Source: Pseudomonas sp. GGS8 (GTDB lineage Bacteria; Pseudomonadota; Gammaproteobacteria; Pseudomonadales; Pseudomonadaceae). Taken from it: a stretch of DNA of 64,000 nucleotides. A model generated the notes under the pieces. It saw only the letters and a list, made by a program, of their open reading frames with translations. It did not search any database and was not told the origin of the DNA. The translations under genes were made by a program, and so were the position numbers. The first letter of the stretch is position 1, and the number at the start of each line of letters is the position of its first letter. Location of the stretch: assembly GCF_024168645.1 (NCBI RefSeq), contig NZ_JALJWF010000001.1, positions 921,001-985,000 on the forward strand, written 5' to 3'. Below are positions 8,562-18,022 of the stretch, one piece after another.

Positions 8562-10163
8562 ATGCGCCATTCCTTGGTTTTATCCGCATTGCTGGGCACC
8601 GGCCTGCTGGCCGCCACTTCCTTCAGCCAGGCTGCCAATAACAGCCTGGTGTTCTGCTCCGAAGGCAGCCCCGCCGGTTTCGACACCGCGCAGTACACCA
8701 CTGCGACCGATAACGACGCCGCCGAGCCGCTGTACAACCGTTTGGCAGAGTTTGAAAAAGGCGCCACCAACGTTGTACCAGGCCTGGCAACCCGCTGGGA
8801 TATTTCCGAGGACGGCCTCAAGTACACGTTCCATCTGCGCGAGGGGGTGAAATTTCACACGACCAAATACTTCACGCCGACCCGCGATTTCAACGCCGAC
8901 GACGTGCTGTTCACGTTTAATCGCATGCTCGATCCGCAGCACCCCTTCCGTAAGGCTTATCCGACCGAGTTCCCGTATTTCAACGGAATGAGCCTGAACA
9001 AGAACATCGCCAAGGTCGAGAAGACCGGGCCGCTGACCGTGGTGATGACGCTCAACAATGTCGACGCCGCGTTCATCCAGAACATCGCAATGAGCTTCGC
9101 CGCCATCCTTTCGGCCGAATACGCCGATCAGTTGCTGGCGGCCGGCAAGCCGAGCGAGATCAACCAGAAGCCGATCGGCACCGGGCCGTTCGTGTTCAAG
9201 AGCTACCAGAAAGACTCCAACATCCGTTACAGCGGTAACAAGCAGTACTGGGACCCAAGCCGGGTCAAGCTCGACAACCTGATTTTTGCCATCAACACCG
9301 ACGCCTCGGTGCGCGTGCAGAAGCTCAAGGCCAATGAGTGCCAGATCACTCTGCACCCGCGCCCCGCCGACGTGACCGCGCTGAAGAATGATCCAAAACT
9401 ACAACTGATCGAGAAACCCGGATTCAACCTCGGTTACATCGCCTATAACGTCCGGCACAAGCCTTTCGACCAGCTCGAAGTGCGCCAGGCGCTGGACATG
9501 GCGGTGAACAAGCAAGGCATTCTCAACGCCGTCTATCAAGGCGCCGGTCAACTGGCGGTCAATGCGATGCCGCCGACCCAATGGTCCTACGACGACACTA
9601 TCAAAGATGCCGCCTACAACCCGGAAAAAGCCAAGGAACTGCTCAAGGCTGCCGGCGTGAAGGAAGGCACCGAAATCACCCTCTGGGCCATGCCGGTCCA
9701 GCGTCCGTACAACCCCAACGCCAAGCTGATGGCCGAAATGCTCCAGGCGGATTGGGCGAAGATCGGCCTCAAGGTCAAGATCGTCAGCTACGAATGGGGC
9801 GAGTACATCAAGCGCACCAAGAACGGCGAGCACGACATCAGCCTGATCGGCTGGACCGGTGACAACGGTGACCCGGACAACTGGCTCGGCACGCTCTACA
9901 GCTGCGATGCCATTGGTGGCAACAACTACTCCATGTGGTGTGATCCGGCCTACGACAAGCTGATCAAGCAGGCCAAGGTCGTCACCGACCGCGACCAGCG
10001 CACCGTGCTTTACAAACAGGCGCAGCAGTACCTCAAGCAGCAGGTACCGATCACGCCGGTCGCCCACTCGACGGTCAACCAGCCGTTGAGCGCCAAAGTC
10101 GAAGGGTTCAAGGTCAGCCCCTTCGGTCGCAACGTGTTCTCGGGCGTCAGTATCGACCAATAA
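8562..10163 (+). CDS. dppA3: Di/oligopeptide ABC transporter substrate-binding protein (DppA paralog 3)
   Basis: A peptide-binding protein of 533 residues. Signal peptide MRHSLVLSALLGTGLLAATS, cleaved near SQA-A. GAGGGAG 5 bases upstream supports ATG 8562 rather than the earlier in-frame ATG at 8532. The mature protein begins NNSLVFCSEGSPAGFD. The first domain is slightly shortened (DNDAAEPLYNRL in place of DFDASAETMFNRL in the two preceding copies), which may matter for the pocket edge. It shares long identical blocks with paralog 2, such as AVNAMPPTQWSYD, so the two look like a recent duplication. In P. aeruginosa the regulator psdR and mdpA lie before this copy; here they do not. Confidence 0.88.
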   Translation: MRHSLVLSALLGTGLLAATSFSQAANNSLVFCSEGSPAGFDTAQYTTATDNDAAEPLYNRLAEFEKGATNVVPGLATRWDISEDGLKYTFHLREGVKFHTTKYFTPTRDFNADDVLFTFNRMLDPQHPFRKAYPTEFPYFNGMSLNKNIAKVEKTGPLTVVMTLNNVDAAFIQNIAMSFAAILSAEYADQLLAAGKPSEINQKPIGTGPFVFKSYQKDSNIRYSGNKQYWDPSRVKLDNLIFAINTDASVRVQKLKANECQITLHPRPADVTALKNDPKLQLIEKPGFNLGYIAYNVRHKPFDQLEVRQALDMAVNKQGILNAVYQGAGQLAVNAMPPTQWSYDDTIKDAAYNPEKAKELLKAAGVKEGTEITLWAMPVQRPYNPNAKLMAEMLQADWAKIGLKVKIVSYEWGEYIKRTKNGEHDISLIGWTGDNGDPDNWLGTLYSCDAIGGNNYSMWCDPAYDKLIKQAKVVTDRDQRTVLYKQAQQYLKQQVPITPVAHSTVNQPLSAKVEGFKVSPFGRNVFSGVSIDQ

Positions 10164-10334
10164 CCGATTAGCCAGAAACGCTGGGGGCGGATTCCGCCCT
10201 CACGCAAGCGTATTGCCGTAATTCGTCAATTCGGCCAACAGCAAACGTTTGCGATGCCTGAATGAGTTCTAAACCAAATAGCCGGATCACCAAAAAAGAC
10301 CGGCATTAAAAAAAGAAAGAAAGGAGCTTCACAC

Positions 10335-11750
10335 ATGAAACTGAGCAGCACCGCGTTATTGGCCTTGGCCATCAGCAGCGTGACCGCCACGGCTTACGCA
10401 GAATCCCAGAGTCAGGCGTTCACCCCGGTTACCGTGAATGAGAAAAGCGCCCAAAGCGAAGCCACTGGCTTTGTCGAAGGCCAATCGATCACCGGCAGCA
10501 CGCGTAACTGGTACGCCAACGAGCACTTCAAGCGGGGCGCGACACTCAGCTACCATCAGAATGGTGAAACTCGCCAGACTGACCGTCGCATCAACTGGCT
10601 GCAAGGCACGATCATCAAGTACAACTCGGGCTTCACTGAAGGCACCGTCGGCTTCAGCACCGAAGTTGCGGCTTACAACGCCATAGCCCTGGATCGCGAT
10701 CGCAAAGACCTGGCCTCCAATAACGGCGGTGCGCCGACCACGCGTCCTGGCGCGGGCAACAACCGTACGCTGACCAAGGAAGGCGGCGACGCCGTCGGCC
10801 AGTGGAGCAAACTGGGCCTGGCCAACGTCAAGGCCCGTATCTCCAATACCACGCTGACCGCCGGTCGCCAGAACTTCAGCAGCCCGCAGGTAGACGTTAT
10901 CGGTAACCGTGCCCTGCCTTCGAGCTTCGAGGGTGTGACCCTGCACAGTGAGGAGCTGAAAAACCTGACCTTCGACCTCGGCACTTTCGACCGCAACTCT
11001 CCGCGTACCGAACAAAGCCAGCGCAAGTTCCGCTCCGAATACGGCGACACCCATGCCGAAGCCGATCACGTCAATACTGCCGGTATCACCTACCAGCCGT
11101 TCGCCAGCCTGACCACCAGCCTCTGGGGCACCCAGGCCGAAGACCTGTGGAATCAGTACTACTTCGGCGCCACCCATATACTGGGCGACAGCCAGGTCCT
11201 GAGCCTGACCACTGGCCTGAACTACTACAAAACCGTGGACGAAGGTAAAGCCAAGCTCGGCGAAATCGACAACGACACCTACTCCCTGTCATTCGGACTG
11301 ACCCACCAGGCCCACAGCCTGACCTTCTCGTACCAGGAAGTGAACGGTAACGAGTACTTCGACTACCTGCACGAAACCAACGGCATCTATCTGGCCAACT
11401 CCCTGCTGTCGGACTTCAACGGCCCGAACGAGAAGTCCTTCCAGATCGCCTATGGTCTGAACATGGCCGAATACGGCGTACCCGGCCTGAAGTTCAACAT
11501 CTACCAGGCTCGCGGCTGGGGTATCGACGGTACTCACTACAACAGCACCGGATACACCGATGTGAAGGCGATGGACGGCGAGCACCACTACGAATACGGC
11601 ATCGGCGCTTCGTACGCGGTACAGAGCGGCCCACTCAAGGCCACGGCTATCCGCGCGACCTACACCGCGCACCGTGCCAGCGAAAACCAGGCCGATGGCA
11701 GCCTCAACGAGTTCCGTCTCGTGACCACCATCCCGTTCAACATTTTGTAA
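10335..11750 (+). CDS. opdP: OprD-family outer-membrane porin, probable peptide porin
   Basis: A 471-residue outer-membrane porin with a signal peptide ending AYA. OprD-family features are visible: EGQSITGSTRNWYANEHF near the N-terminus, LQGTIIKYNSGFTEGTVGFSTEV, and regular alternating aromatic strands up to the C-terminal strand EFRLVTTIPFNIL. AAAGGAG lies 9 bases before the ATG. Its place between binding-protein genes matches the P. aeruginosa glycine-glutamate porin OpdP (formerly OpdD), so it probably admits the peptides that the DppA proteins capture. The terminal residue is Leu rather than Phe, which is acceptable for this family. Confidence 0.83.
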   Translation: MKLSSTALLALAISSVTATAYAESQSQAFTPVTVNEKSAQSEATGFVEGQSITGSTRNWYANEHFKRGATLSYHQNGETRQTDRRINWLQGTIIKYNSGFTEGTVGFSTEVAAYNAIALDRDRKDLASNNGGAPTTRPGAGNNRTLTKEGGDAVGQWSKLGLANVKARISNTTLTAGRQNFSSPQVDVIGNRALPSSFEGVTLHSEELKNLTFDLGTFDRNSPRTEQSQRKFRSEYGDTHAEADHVNTAGITYQPFASLTTSLWGTQAEDLWNQYYFGATHILGDSQVLSLTTGLNYYKTVDEGKAKLGEIDNDTYSLSFGLTHQAHSLTFSYQEVNGNEYFDYLHETNGIYLANSLLSDFNGPNEKSFQIAYGLNMAEYGVPGLKFNIYQARGWGIDGTHYNSTGYTDVKAMDGEHHYEYGIGASYAVQSGPLKATAIRATYTAHRASENQADGSLNEFRLVTTIPFNIL

Positions 11751-11763
11751 AACGCACGCCGGC

Positions 11764-11798
11764 GGCTGACTCATGACGAGTCGGCCGTTCGGTTTTTT
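11764..11798 (+). terminator. Terminator-like hairpin between opdP and dppA4
   Basis: GGCTGACTC / GAGTCGGCC forms a 9-bp stem (one wobble pair) with a 5-base loop. TTCGG and six T follow. It could stop or attenuate transcription before dppA4. Confidence 0.75.
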
Positions 11799-11827
11799 CC
11801 TGTTCAACCGATTGCAGAGGGTTCTTG

Positions 11828-13423
11828 ATGAAAATGCTTCCCCTACGAGCAGCCATCGCTGCCGCGTTGCTGAGTGTCGCTGTTGGCGTCTCGGCCAAAC
11901 CCTTGGTGGTCTGTACCGAAGCCAGTCCGGAAGGCTTCGATATGGCCCAGTACACGACTGCAGTCACAGCCGACGCAGTGGCCGAAACCATCTTCAATCG
12001 CCTGGCGGACTTCAAGCCCGGCACCACTGAAGTGATTCCGGCGCTGGCCGAATCCTGGGACATCAGCGAAGACGGCCTGACCTACACGTTCCACCTGCGC
12101 AAAGGCGTCAAGTTTCACACCACCGAATACTTCAAGCCGACCCGCGACATGAACGCCGACGACGTGGTCTGGAGCTTCCAGCGTCAGCTGGACCCGAATC
12201 ACCCATGGCACAAGCTGTCGAGCGTGGGCTTCCCGTACTTTGAGAGCATGGGCTTCAAGGAACTGCTCAAACGCGTAGAGAAAGTCGACGACAACACGGT
12301 CAAGTTCACCCTGACCCGCCGCGAAGCGCCGTTCCTGGCCGACATCGCCATGGCCTTCTCCTCGATCTACTCCGCCGAGTACGCCGATCAACTGCTCAAG
12401 GCCAACAAGACCGGCGACCTGAACAACAAACCGGTCGGCACCGGCCCCTTCATCTTCCAGCGTTACGCCAAGGACGCCCAGGTGCGTTTCAAGGCCAACC
12501 CGGACTACTTCCGTGGCAAGCCACCGGCTGATGCGCTGGTCCTGGCGATTGCCACCGACAACAACGTGCGCCTGCAAAAGCTCAAGGCCAACGAGTGCCA
12601 GATCGCGCTGTATCCAAAACCGGATGACATCCCGAGCATCAAGAAAGACACCAACCTGAAGGTTGATGAGCTGAACGCGATGACCGTCTCCTATGTCGCC
12701 ATGAACACCTCCCGCAAGTACATGAGCGACGTGCGGGTGCGCAAAGCCATCGACATCGCGTTCGACAAAGAGGCCTATGTCAACGCGCTGTTCGGCAAGG
12801 GCAATGCGACGGTGGCGGTCAACCCGTACCCGGACACCCTGCTGGGCTACAACCATAAACTGACCAACCCGCCTCGCGACCTCGACAAGGCTCGTGCCCT
12901 GCTCAAGGAAGCCGGGGTGCCGGAGGGCACCGTGTTCACCCTGTTCACCCGTAACGGCGGCGGCCCGACCAACCCTAATCCGATGCTCGGCGCACAAATG
13001 ATGCAGGCAGATCTGGCCAAGGTCGGCATCAAGGTCGATATTCGTGTCATGGAATGGGGCGAAATGCTCAAGCGCGCGAAGAACGGCGAGCACGATATGG
13101 TGTCCGCCGGTTGGGCAGGCGATAACGGCGACCCGGATAACTTCCTGACGCCTATGCTCAGTTGTGAAGCGGCCAAGAACGGCGAAAACTACGCTCGCTG
13201 GTGCAATGAAAAGTTCCAGACGCTGATCGACGAAGCACGGGCGAAAGTGAACCCGGCCGAACGCACGGCGCTCTACGAACAGGCCCAGGACATTTTCAAT
13301 CAGGATCAGCCATGGATCAGCATGGCGCACACCCGCATGTTCACTGCAATGCGCACCAACGTAGAGGGTTATCACATTAGCCCCCTCACCACTAATAACT
13401 TCGCCACCACCCAGGTGAAGTAG
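11828..13423 (+). CDS. dppA4: Dipeptide ABC transporter substrate-binding protein (DppA, permease-linked copy)
   Basis: A peptide-binding protein of 531 residues with signal peptide ending VSA-K. It is the most divergent of the four copies and the one directly upstream of dppB, as expected for the cognate binding protein. It keeps LVVCTEASPEGFDMAQYTT, TFHLRKGVKFHTTEYFKPTRDMNADD and GWAGDNGDPDNFL. The peptide-facing block around NGGGPTNPNPMLGAQMM differs from the AMPVQRPYNPNAKLMAEML of copies 2 and 3, so specificity probably differs. GAGG 8 bases upstream supports ATG 11828; a TTG one codon earlier is less likely. Confidence 0.9.
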   Translation: MKMLPLRAAIAAALLSVAVGVSAKPLVVCTEASPEGFDMAQYTTAVTADAVAETIFNRLADFKPGTTEVIPALAESWDISEDGLTYTFHLRKGVKFHTTEYFKPTRDMNADDVVWSFQRQLDPNHPWHKLSSVGFPYFESMGFKELLKRVEKVDDNTVKFTLTRREAPFLADIAMAFSSIYSAEYADQLLKANKTGDLNNKPVGTGPFIFQRYAKDAQVRFKANPDYFRGKPPADALVLAIATDNNVRLQKLKANECQIALYPKPDDIPSIKKDTNLKVDELNAMTVSYVAMNTSRKYMSDVRVRKAIDIAFDKEAYVNALFGKGNATVAVNPYPDTLLGYNHKLTNPPRDLDKARALLKEAGVPEGTVFTLFTRNGGGPTNPNPMLGAQMMQADLAKVGIKVDIRVMEWGEMLKRAKNGEHDMVSAGWAGDNGDPDNFLTPMLSCEAAKNGENYARWCNEKFQTLIDEARAKVNPAERTALYEQAQDIFNQDQPWISMAHTRMFTAMRTNVEGYHISPLTTNNFATTQVK

Positions 13424-13436
13424 ATAAGAAGCTCTC

Positions 13437-13460
13437 GGCATCGCTGACCCCAGCGATGCC
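13437..13460 (+). promoter_or_regulatory. Stable hairpin between dppA4 and dppB
   Basis: A perfect 10-bp stem GGCATCGCTG / CAGCGATGCC with a 4-base loop and no T-run. Such hairpins between a binding-protein gene and its permease gene commonly protect the upstream mRNA and reduce downstream expression; that role is inferred. Confidence 0.65.
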
Positions 13461-13496
13461 GGGCACGCCTAACCGGCTGATGAGGTACCACACAAG

Positions 13497-14507
13497 ATGT
13501 TTAGTTTTATTGCCCGCCGATTGGGGTTACTGATCCCCACGTTCTTCGGCATCACCTTGCTGACGTTCGCGTTGATCCGCATGATTCCTGGCGACCCCGT
13601 GGAAGTGATGATGGGCGAACGTCGGGTCGACCCCGAAATGCATGCTCAGGCAATGGAACGCCTAGGTCTGAACAAACCGCTGTATGCCCAATACCTGGAT
13701 TACATTGGCAAACTGGCCCACGGCGATCTCGGCGAATCCTTGCGTACCCGTGAAAGCGTCTGGACCGAGTTCAGCTCTCTATTCCCCGCGACCCTGGAAC
13801 TGGCCTCGGCCGCCCTGTTGTTCGCCGGCATCCTGGGCCTTCTGGCCGGGGTGATCGCGGCACTCAAGCGAGGGTCCCTGTTCGATCATGGAGTGATGGG
13901 TATCTCCCTGGCGGGATACTCGATGCCGATCTTCTGGTGGGGCCTGATCCTGATCATGTTCTTCTCGGTGAGCCTGGGCTGGACTCCGGTGTCCGGGCGG
14001 ATCGACCTGCTCTACGACATCGAGCCGCGCACCGGCTTCATGCTCATCGATACGTTGCTGGCCGACGACGTCGGGGCGTTCTTCGATGCCCTGCATCACC
14101 TGATCCTGCCAGCCATCGTGCTCGGCACCATCCCGCTGGCGGTGATCGCGCGGATGACCCGTTCATCGATGCTCGAAGTGCTGCGTGAAGACTACATCCG
14201 TACCGCCCGCGCCAAAGGGCTGTCGCCGGCGCGCGTGGTGTTCGTGCACGGCCTGCGCAATGCGCTGATTCCGGTACTGACGGTGGTCGGCCTGCAAGTC
14301 GGCACGCTGCTGGCCGGCGCGGTCCTGACCGAAACCATCTTCTCCTGGCCCGGCATCGGCAAATGGCTGATCGAAGCCATTGGCGCACGGGACTATCCCG
14401 TGGTGCAGAACGGCATCCTGTTAATCGCCTGCCTGGTGATTCTGGTCAACTTCGTAGTGGACATCCTCTACGGCTTTGCCAACCCACGCATCCGTCATCA
14501 GCGCTGA
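13497..14507 (+). CDS. dppB: Dipeptide ABC transporter permease DppB
   Basis: An inner-membrane permease of 336 residues (BPD_transp_1). The first membrane segment is at about residues 7-30 (LGLLIPTFFGITLLTFALIRM) followed by the family motif IPGDPV. At least five further segments follow. The EAA loop that docks the ATPases reads EVLREDYIRTARAKGLSPARVVFVHGLRNALIP, about residues 228-260. It forms a heterodimeric channel with DppC. The stop is 13 bases before dppC, within one operon. Confidence 0.95.
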   Translation: MFSFIARRLGLLIPTFFGITLLTFALIRMIPGDPVEVMMGERRVDPEMHAQAMERLGLNKPLYAQYLDYIGKLAHGDLGESLRTRESVWTEFSSLFPATLELASAALLFAGILGLLAGVIAALKRGSLFDHGVMGISLAGYSMPIFWWGLILIMFFSVSLGWTPVSGRIDLLYDIEPRTGFMLIDTLLADDVGAFFDALHHLILPAIVLGTIPLAVIARMTRSSMLEVLREDYIRTARAKGLSPARVVFVHGLRNALIPVLTVVGLQVGTLLAGAVLTETIFSWPGIGKWLIEAIGARDYPVVQNGILLIACLVILVNFVVDILYGFANPRIRHQR

Positions 14508-14517
14508 GATCAAGACC

Positions 14518-15429
14518 ATGACCACTCTCACTACACCGGTAGCAGTCGATCAAAGCCTGCTGTATCCGTCGCCCTACAAAGAATTCTGGCATGCGTTTTC
14601 CAGGAACAAAGGGGCCGTCGCCGGCCTGATGTTCATGCTGCTGGTGATTTTCTGCGCGATCTTCGCCCCATGGGTCGCACCGCATAACCCGAGCGAACAG
14701 TACCGCGACTTTCTGCTGACCCCGCCCTCCTGGCTGGAAAGCGGGCATATCCAGTTCCTGCTGGGTACCGATGAACTCGGTCGTGACCTGCTGTCGCGTT
14801 TGATTCACGGCTCGCGCCTGTCCCTGCTGATCGGCTTGTCATCGGTGGTGATGTCGCTGATTCCAGGCATCCTGATGGGACTGTTCGCCGGGTTCTTCCC
14901 GCGCGTGCTTGGCCCGACCATCATGCGTCTGATGGACATCATGCTGGCCCTGCCGTCCCTGCTGCTGGCCGTAGCGATCGTCGCCATCCTCGGCCCAGGC
15001 CTGATCAACACCATTATTGCCATCGCCGTGGTTTCGTTGCCGTCCTATGTTCGTCTGACCCGCGCCGCGGTGATGGGCGAATTGAACCGCGACTACGTGA
15101 CCGCCGCGCGCCTGGCCGGTGCCGGTCTGCCTCGCCTGATGTTCGTCACCGTGCTGCCCAACTGCATGGCGCCGCTGATTGTTCAGGCCACCTTGAGTTT
15201 CTCCTCGGCGATTCTCGATGCCGCGGCACTGGGCTTCCTCGGCCTTGGCGTACAACCGCCAACCCCTGAGTGGGGCACCATGCTGGCTTCGGCTCGCGAC
15301 TACATCGAACGCGCCTGGTGGGTGGTGAGCTTGCCTGGTTTGACCATTTTGCTCAGCGTGCTGGCAATCAACTTGATGGGCGACGGCCTGCGCGATGCGC
15401 TGGACCCGAAACTCAAGAACGCCGCCTGA
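14518..15429 (+). CDS. dppC: Dipeptide ABC transporter permease DppC
   Basis: An inner-membrane permease of 303 residues, partner of DppB. The N-terminus carries the OppC_N-type segment ([36 protein letters not shown]) and the domain [22 protein letters not shown]. The EAA loop reads [31 protein letters not shown] 14518 fits the family length; an upstream in-frame ATG at 14476 lies inside dppB. dppD begins 11 bases after its stop. Confidence 0.95.
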   Translation: MTTLTTPVAVDQSLLYPSPYKEFWHAFSRNKGAVAGLMFMLLVIFCAIFAPWVAPHNPSEQYRDFLLTPPSWLESGHIQFLLGTDELGRDLLSRLIHGSRLSLLIGLSSVVMSLIPGILMGLFAGFFPRVLGPTIMRLMDIMLALPSLLLAVAIVAILGPGLINTIIAIAVVSLPSYVRLTRAAVMGELNRDYVTAARLAGAGLPRLMFVTVLPNCMAPLIVQATLSFSSAILDAAALGFLGLGVQPPTPEWGTMLASARDYIERAWWVVSLPGLTILLSVLAINLMGDGLRDALDPKLKNAA

Positions 15430-15439
15430 GGAGATTCAA

Positions 15440-16408
15440 ATGTCACTGTTAGAAATCAAGAATCTCAACGTTCGCTTCGGCGACAAGAACGCCGTTCCGG
15501 TGGTCGACGGTCTCGACATTACCGTGGAAAAAGGCGAAGTGCTGGCCATCGTCGGCGAATCGGGTTCAGGCAAGTCCGTGACCATGATGGCGCTGATGGG
15601 CCTGATCGAGCATCCGGGGATCGTCACCGCCGACGCCCTGAATTTCGATGGCAAGAACATGCTCAAGCTCAGCAACCGTCAACGTCGGCAAATCGTCGGC
15701 AAAGACCTGGCCATGGTCTTCCAGGACCCGATGACCGCGCTGAACCCGAGCTACACCGTGGGCTTCCAGATCGAAGAAGTGCTGCGCCTGCACCTGAAAA
15801 TGTCCCGGAAGGACGCTCGCAAGCGCGCCATCGAACTGCTGGAAAAAGTGGAAATCCCCGGCGCCGCCAGCCGTATGGACGCCTACCCGCATCAACTCTC
15901 CGGCGGCATGAGCCAGCGTGTTGCAATCGCCATGGCGATTGCCGGCGAACCAAAACTGCTGATCGCCGACGAACCGACCACGGCACTGGACGTCACGATT
16001 CAGGCGCAAATCATGGACCTGCTACTGGCCCTGCAAAAAGAACAGAACATGGGCCTGGTGCTGATCACTCACGACCTCGCGGTCGTGGCCGAAACCGCCC
16101 AGCGCGTGTGCGTGATGTACGCCGGCCAAGCGGTTGAAGTCGGTCAGGTGCCACAACTGTTCGACATTCCGGCGCACCCGTACAGCGAAGCGCTGCTCAA
16201 GGCCATTCCAGAACACAGCCTGGGTGCTGCGCGCCTGTCAACGCTACCGGGCATCGTTCCCGGTCGTTACGACCGTCCGCAAGGTTGCCTGCTGTCGCCG
16301 CGCTGCCCGTACGTGCAAGACAATTGCCGCACCCAGCGTCCGGCCCTTGACCCGAAAAGCAACAGCCTCGCCCGCTGCTTCTACCCGTTGAACCAGGAGG
16401 TGGCGTAA
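15440..16408 (+). CDS. dppD: Dipeptide ABC transporter ATPase DppD
   Basis: A cytoplasmic ATP-binding subunit of 322 residues. Walker A GESGSGKS is at residues 39-46, the signature [15 protein letters not shown] near 153-167, Walker [15 protein letters not shown] near 173-186 and the switch His in LITHDLAVV. The C-terminal oligopeptide-transporter extension has the cysteines of [15 protein letters not shown]. It overlaps the dppF start by one base (TAATG), which is typical of coupled ATPase pairs. GAGGAG lies 7 bases upstream of the ATG. Confidence 0.95.
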   Translation: MSLLEIKNLNVRFGDKNAVPVVDGLDITVEKGEVLAIVGESGSGKSVTMMALMGLIEHPGIVTADALNFDGKNMLKLSNRQRRQIVGKDLAMVFQDPMTALNPSYTVGFQIEEVLRLHLKMSRKDARKRAIELLEKVEIPGAASRMDAYPHQLSGGMSQRVAIAMAIAGEPKLLIADEPTTALDVTIQAQIMDLLLALQKEQNMGLVLITHDLAVVAETAQRVCVMYAGQAVEVGQVPQLFDIPAHPYSEALLKAIPEHSLGAARLSTLPGIVPGRYDRPQGCLLSPRCPYVQDNCRTQRPALDPKSNSLARCFYPLNQEVA

Positions 16409-17388
16409 TGGCCGTCGTACTTACCGCCCGCAACCTGACCCGTCACTACGAAGTGTCCCGTGGCCTGTTCAAGGGCCATGCGACCGTGCGCGCCCTTAAC
16501 GGTGTGTCGTTCGAACTGGAAGCCGGCAAGACCCTCGCTGTCGTGGGTGAGTCCGGTTGCGGCAAATCCACCCTGGCCCGTGCCCTGACGCTGATCGAAG
16601 AGCCTTCCTCCGGCTCGTTGAAAATCGCTGGGCAGGAAGTCGCCGGCGCCGACAAGGCTCAGCGCAAGCAACTGCGCAAAGATGTGCAGATGGTGTTCCA
16701 GAGCCCGTACGCGTCGTTGAATCCACGGCAGAAAGTCGGTGATCAGCTTGCAGAGCCATTATTGATCAACACCAACCTCAGTGCCGCAGAACGCCGCGAG
16801 AAGGTCCAGGCGATGATGAAGCAGGTGGGCTTGCGTCCCGAGCACTACCAGCGTTATCCGCATATGTTCTCCGGCGGTCAGCGCCAGCGCATCGCCCTGG
16901 CCCGCGCGATGATGCTGCAACCGAAAGTGCTGGTGGCGGACGAACCGACCTCGGCGCTGGACGTATCGATCCAGGCCCAGGTGCTGAACCTGTTCATGGA
17001 TTTGCAGCAGGAATTCAACACCGCCTACGTGTTCATCTCCCATAACCTGGCGGTGGTGCGTCACGTCGCCGATCACGTGATGGTGATGTACCTCGGCCGC
17101 CCGGTGGAAATGGGCCCGAAAGAGGACATCTACACCCGTCCCCTGCACCCCTACACCCAGGCGCTGTTGTCGGCGACGCCGACCATTCACCCGGATCCGG
17201 ACAAGCCGAAAATCAAGATCGTCGGCGAACTGCCGAACCCGCTGAACCCGCCGTCCGGCTGCGCTTTCCACAAGCGCTGCCCGTACGCGACCGAGCGCTG
17301 TGCCATCGAAGAGCCGGCCCTGCGCCTGCTCGACACACGCCAGGTGGCTTGCCACTACGCCGAGCAGTTCCTCGACGGCGCGGCATAA
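16408..17388 (+). CDS. dppF: Dipeptide ABC transporter ATPase DppF
   Basis: The second ATP-binding subunit, 326 residues, working as a heterodimer with DppD. Walker A GESGCGKS is at residues 47-54. The signature FSGGQRQRIALARAM, Walker B VLVADEPTSALDVS and the switch HisN in ISHNLAVVRHVAD follow in order. The C-terminal extension has GCAFHKRCPYATERC. It is the last gene of the transporter operon. No T-run terminator follows; a single REP hairpin begins 3 bases after the stop and may shape the 3' end. Confidence 0.95.
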   Translation: MAVVLTARNLTRHYEVSRGLFKGHATVRALNGVSFELEAGKTLAVVGESGCGKSTLARALTLIEEPSSGSLKIAGQEVAGADKAQRKQLRKDVQMVFQSPYASLNPRQKVGDQLAEPLLINTNLSAAERREKVQAMMKQVGLRPEHYQRYPHMFSGGQRQRIALARAMMLQPKVLVADEPTSALDVSIQAQVLNLFMDLQQEFNTAYVFISHNLAVVRHVADHVMVMYLGRPVEMGPKEDIYTRPLHPYTQALLSATPTIHPDPDKPKIKIVGELPNPLNPPSGCAFHKRCPYATERCAIEEPALRLLDTRQVACHYAEQFLDGAA

Positions 17389-17391
17389 AAA

Positions 17392-17424
17392 TGTGGGAGC
17401 AAGCCCCCCAGGCTCGCTCCCACA
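17392..17424. repeat. Single REP unit at the end of the dpp operon
   Basis: TGTGGGAGC...GCTCCCACA palindrome of 33 bases. It starts 4 bases after dppF and can fold as a 3'-end hairpin. It belongs to the TGTGGGAGCGAG REP family. Confidence 0.8.
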
Positions 17425-17511
17425 AGGATATTTGACCTGTTCACCAACCCCTTCTGCCTCGATTGCGCATCAGTCAGGCAGACGGGGTTTTCTTTTGCCT
17501 GTCATTCAGGC

Positions 17512-17730
17512 TCAAGTGTCGTCTTCTTTGCTGTCTGAGTCGTCGGAGGTCGAGTCGTCATCCTCCGAGCTGTCCGATTCCGATGCGGCGAGCATCAGCT
17601 CGCCGTGCACGCCTTGCCCGCTCCAGGCCTGCTCATCATGGTTCGTACACTCCGCCCACGCCGCTGACGTGCCGAGGGATAGCATCACCAAAACCTTCAG
17701 CAGCAATACTATGCGTTGAACAATGCTCAT
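17512..17730 (-). CDS. Small exported protein with an acidic Ser/Asp tail
   Basis: A 72-residue protein that I do not recognise by family. Residues 1-26 (MSIVQRIVLLLKVLVMLSLG then TSAAWA) form a clear signal peptide. The mature part of about 46 residues has one Cys near its start and a long Ser/Asp/Glu tail (SESDSSEDDDSTSDDSDSKEDD) that is surely disordered and could bind cations. AAGGA is 11 bases before ATG 17730; a second ATG at 17742 would add four residues but has no spaced ribosome site. Confidence 0.6.
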   Translation of the reverse strand: MSIVQRIVLLLKVLVMLSLGTSAAWAECTNHDEQAWSGQGVHGELMLAASESDSSEDDDSTSDDSDSKEDDT

Positions 17731-17969
17731 AGCCGATTCCATCCTTTCTTGGGTGAAGTATGGGTGCCGGAATGGCGCAGAGAGAAATTTAGCGCGATTC
17801 TCCAGATAGGACGCTAACGAAGGTCGGGAAATGCCATGAGAAAGAAGATTGGTTTCGAATAATGCCTATAGCCAGATCAACTAAGTGATGCGGGCTCGCT
17901 GCGCACGGAAGGAAGAACCCTGTTATACCCGGACAACCGAGTCGCTTCGGTGCGGCACACAGCCCGGAC

Positions 17970-18003
17970 AAAAAAAGCCCCGAGGCTCGCGCATCGGGGC
18001 TTT
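17970..18003 (-). terminator. Rho-independent terminator of prfC
   Basis: Read on the minus strand, AGCCCCGA / TCGGGGCT forms an 8-bp stem followed by a run of T. It lies 20 bases beyond the prfC stop. Confidence 0.9.
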
Positions 18004-18022
18004 GGGGTTTGCAACTCAGCGC

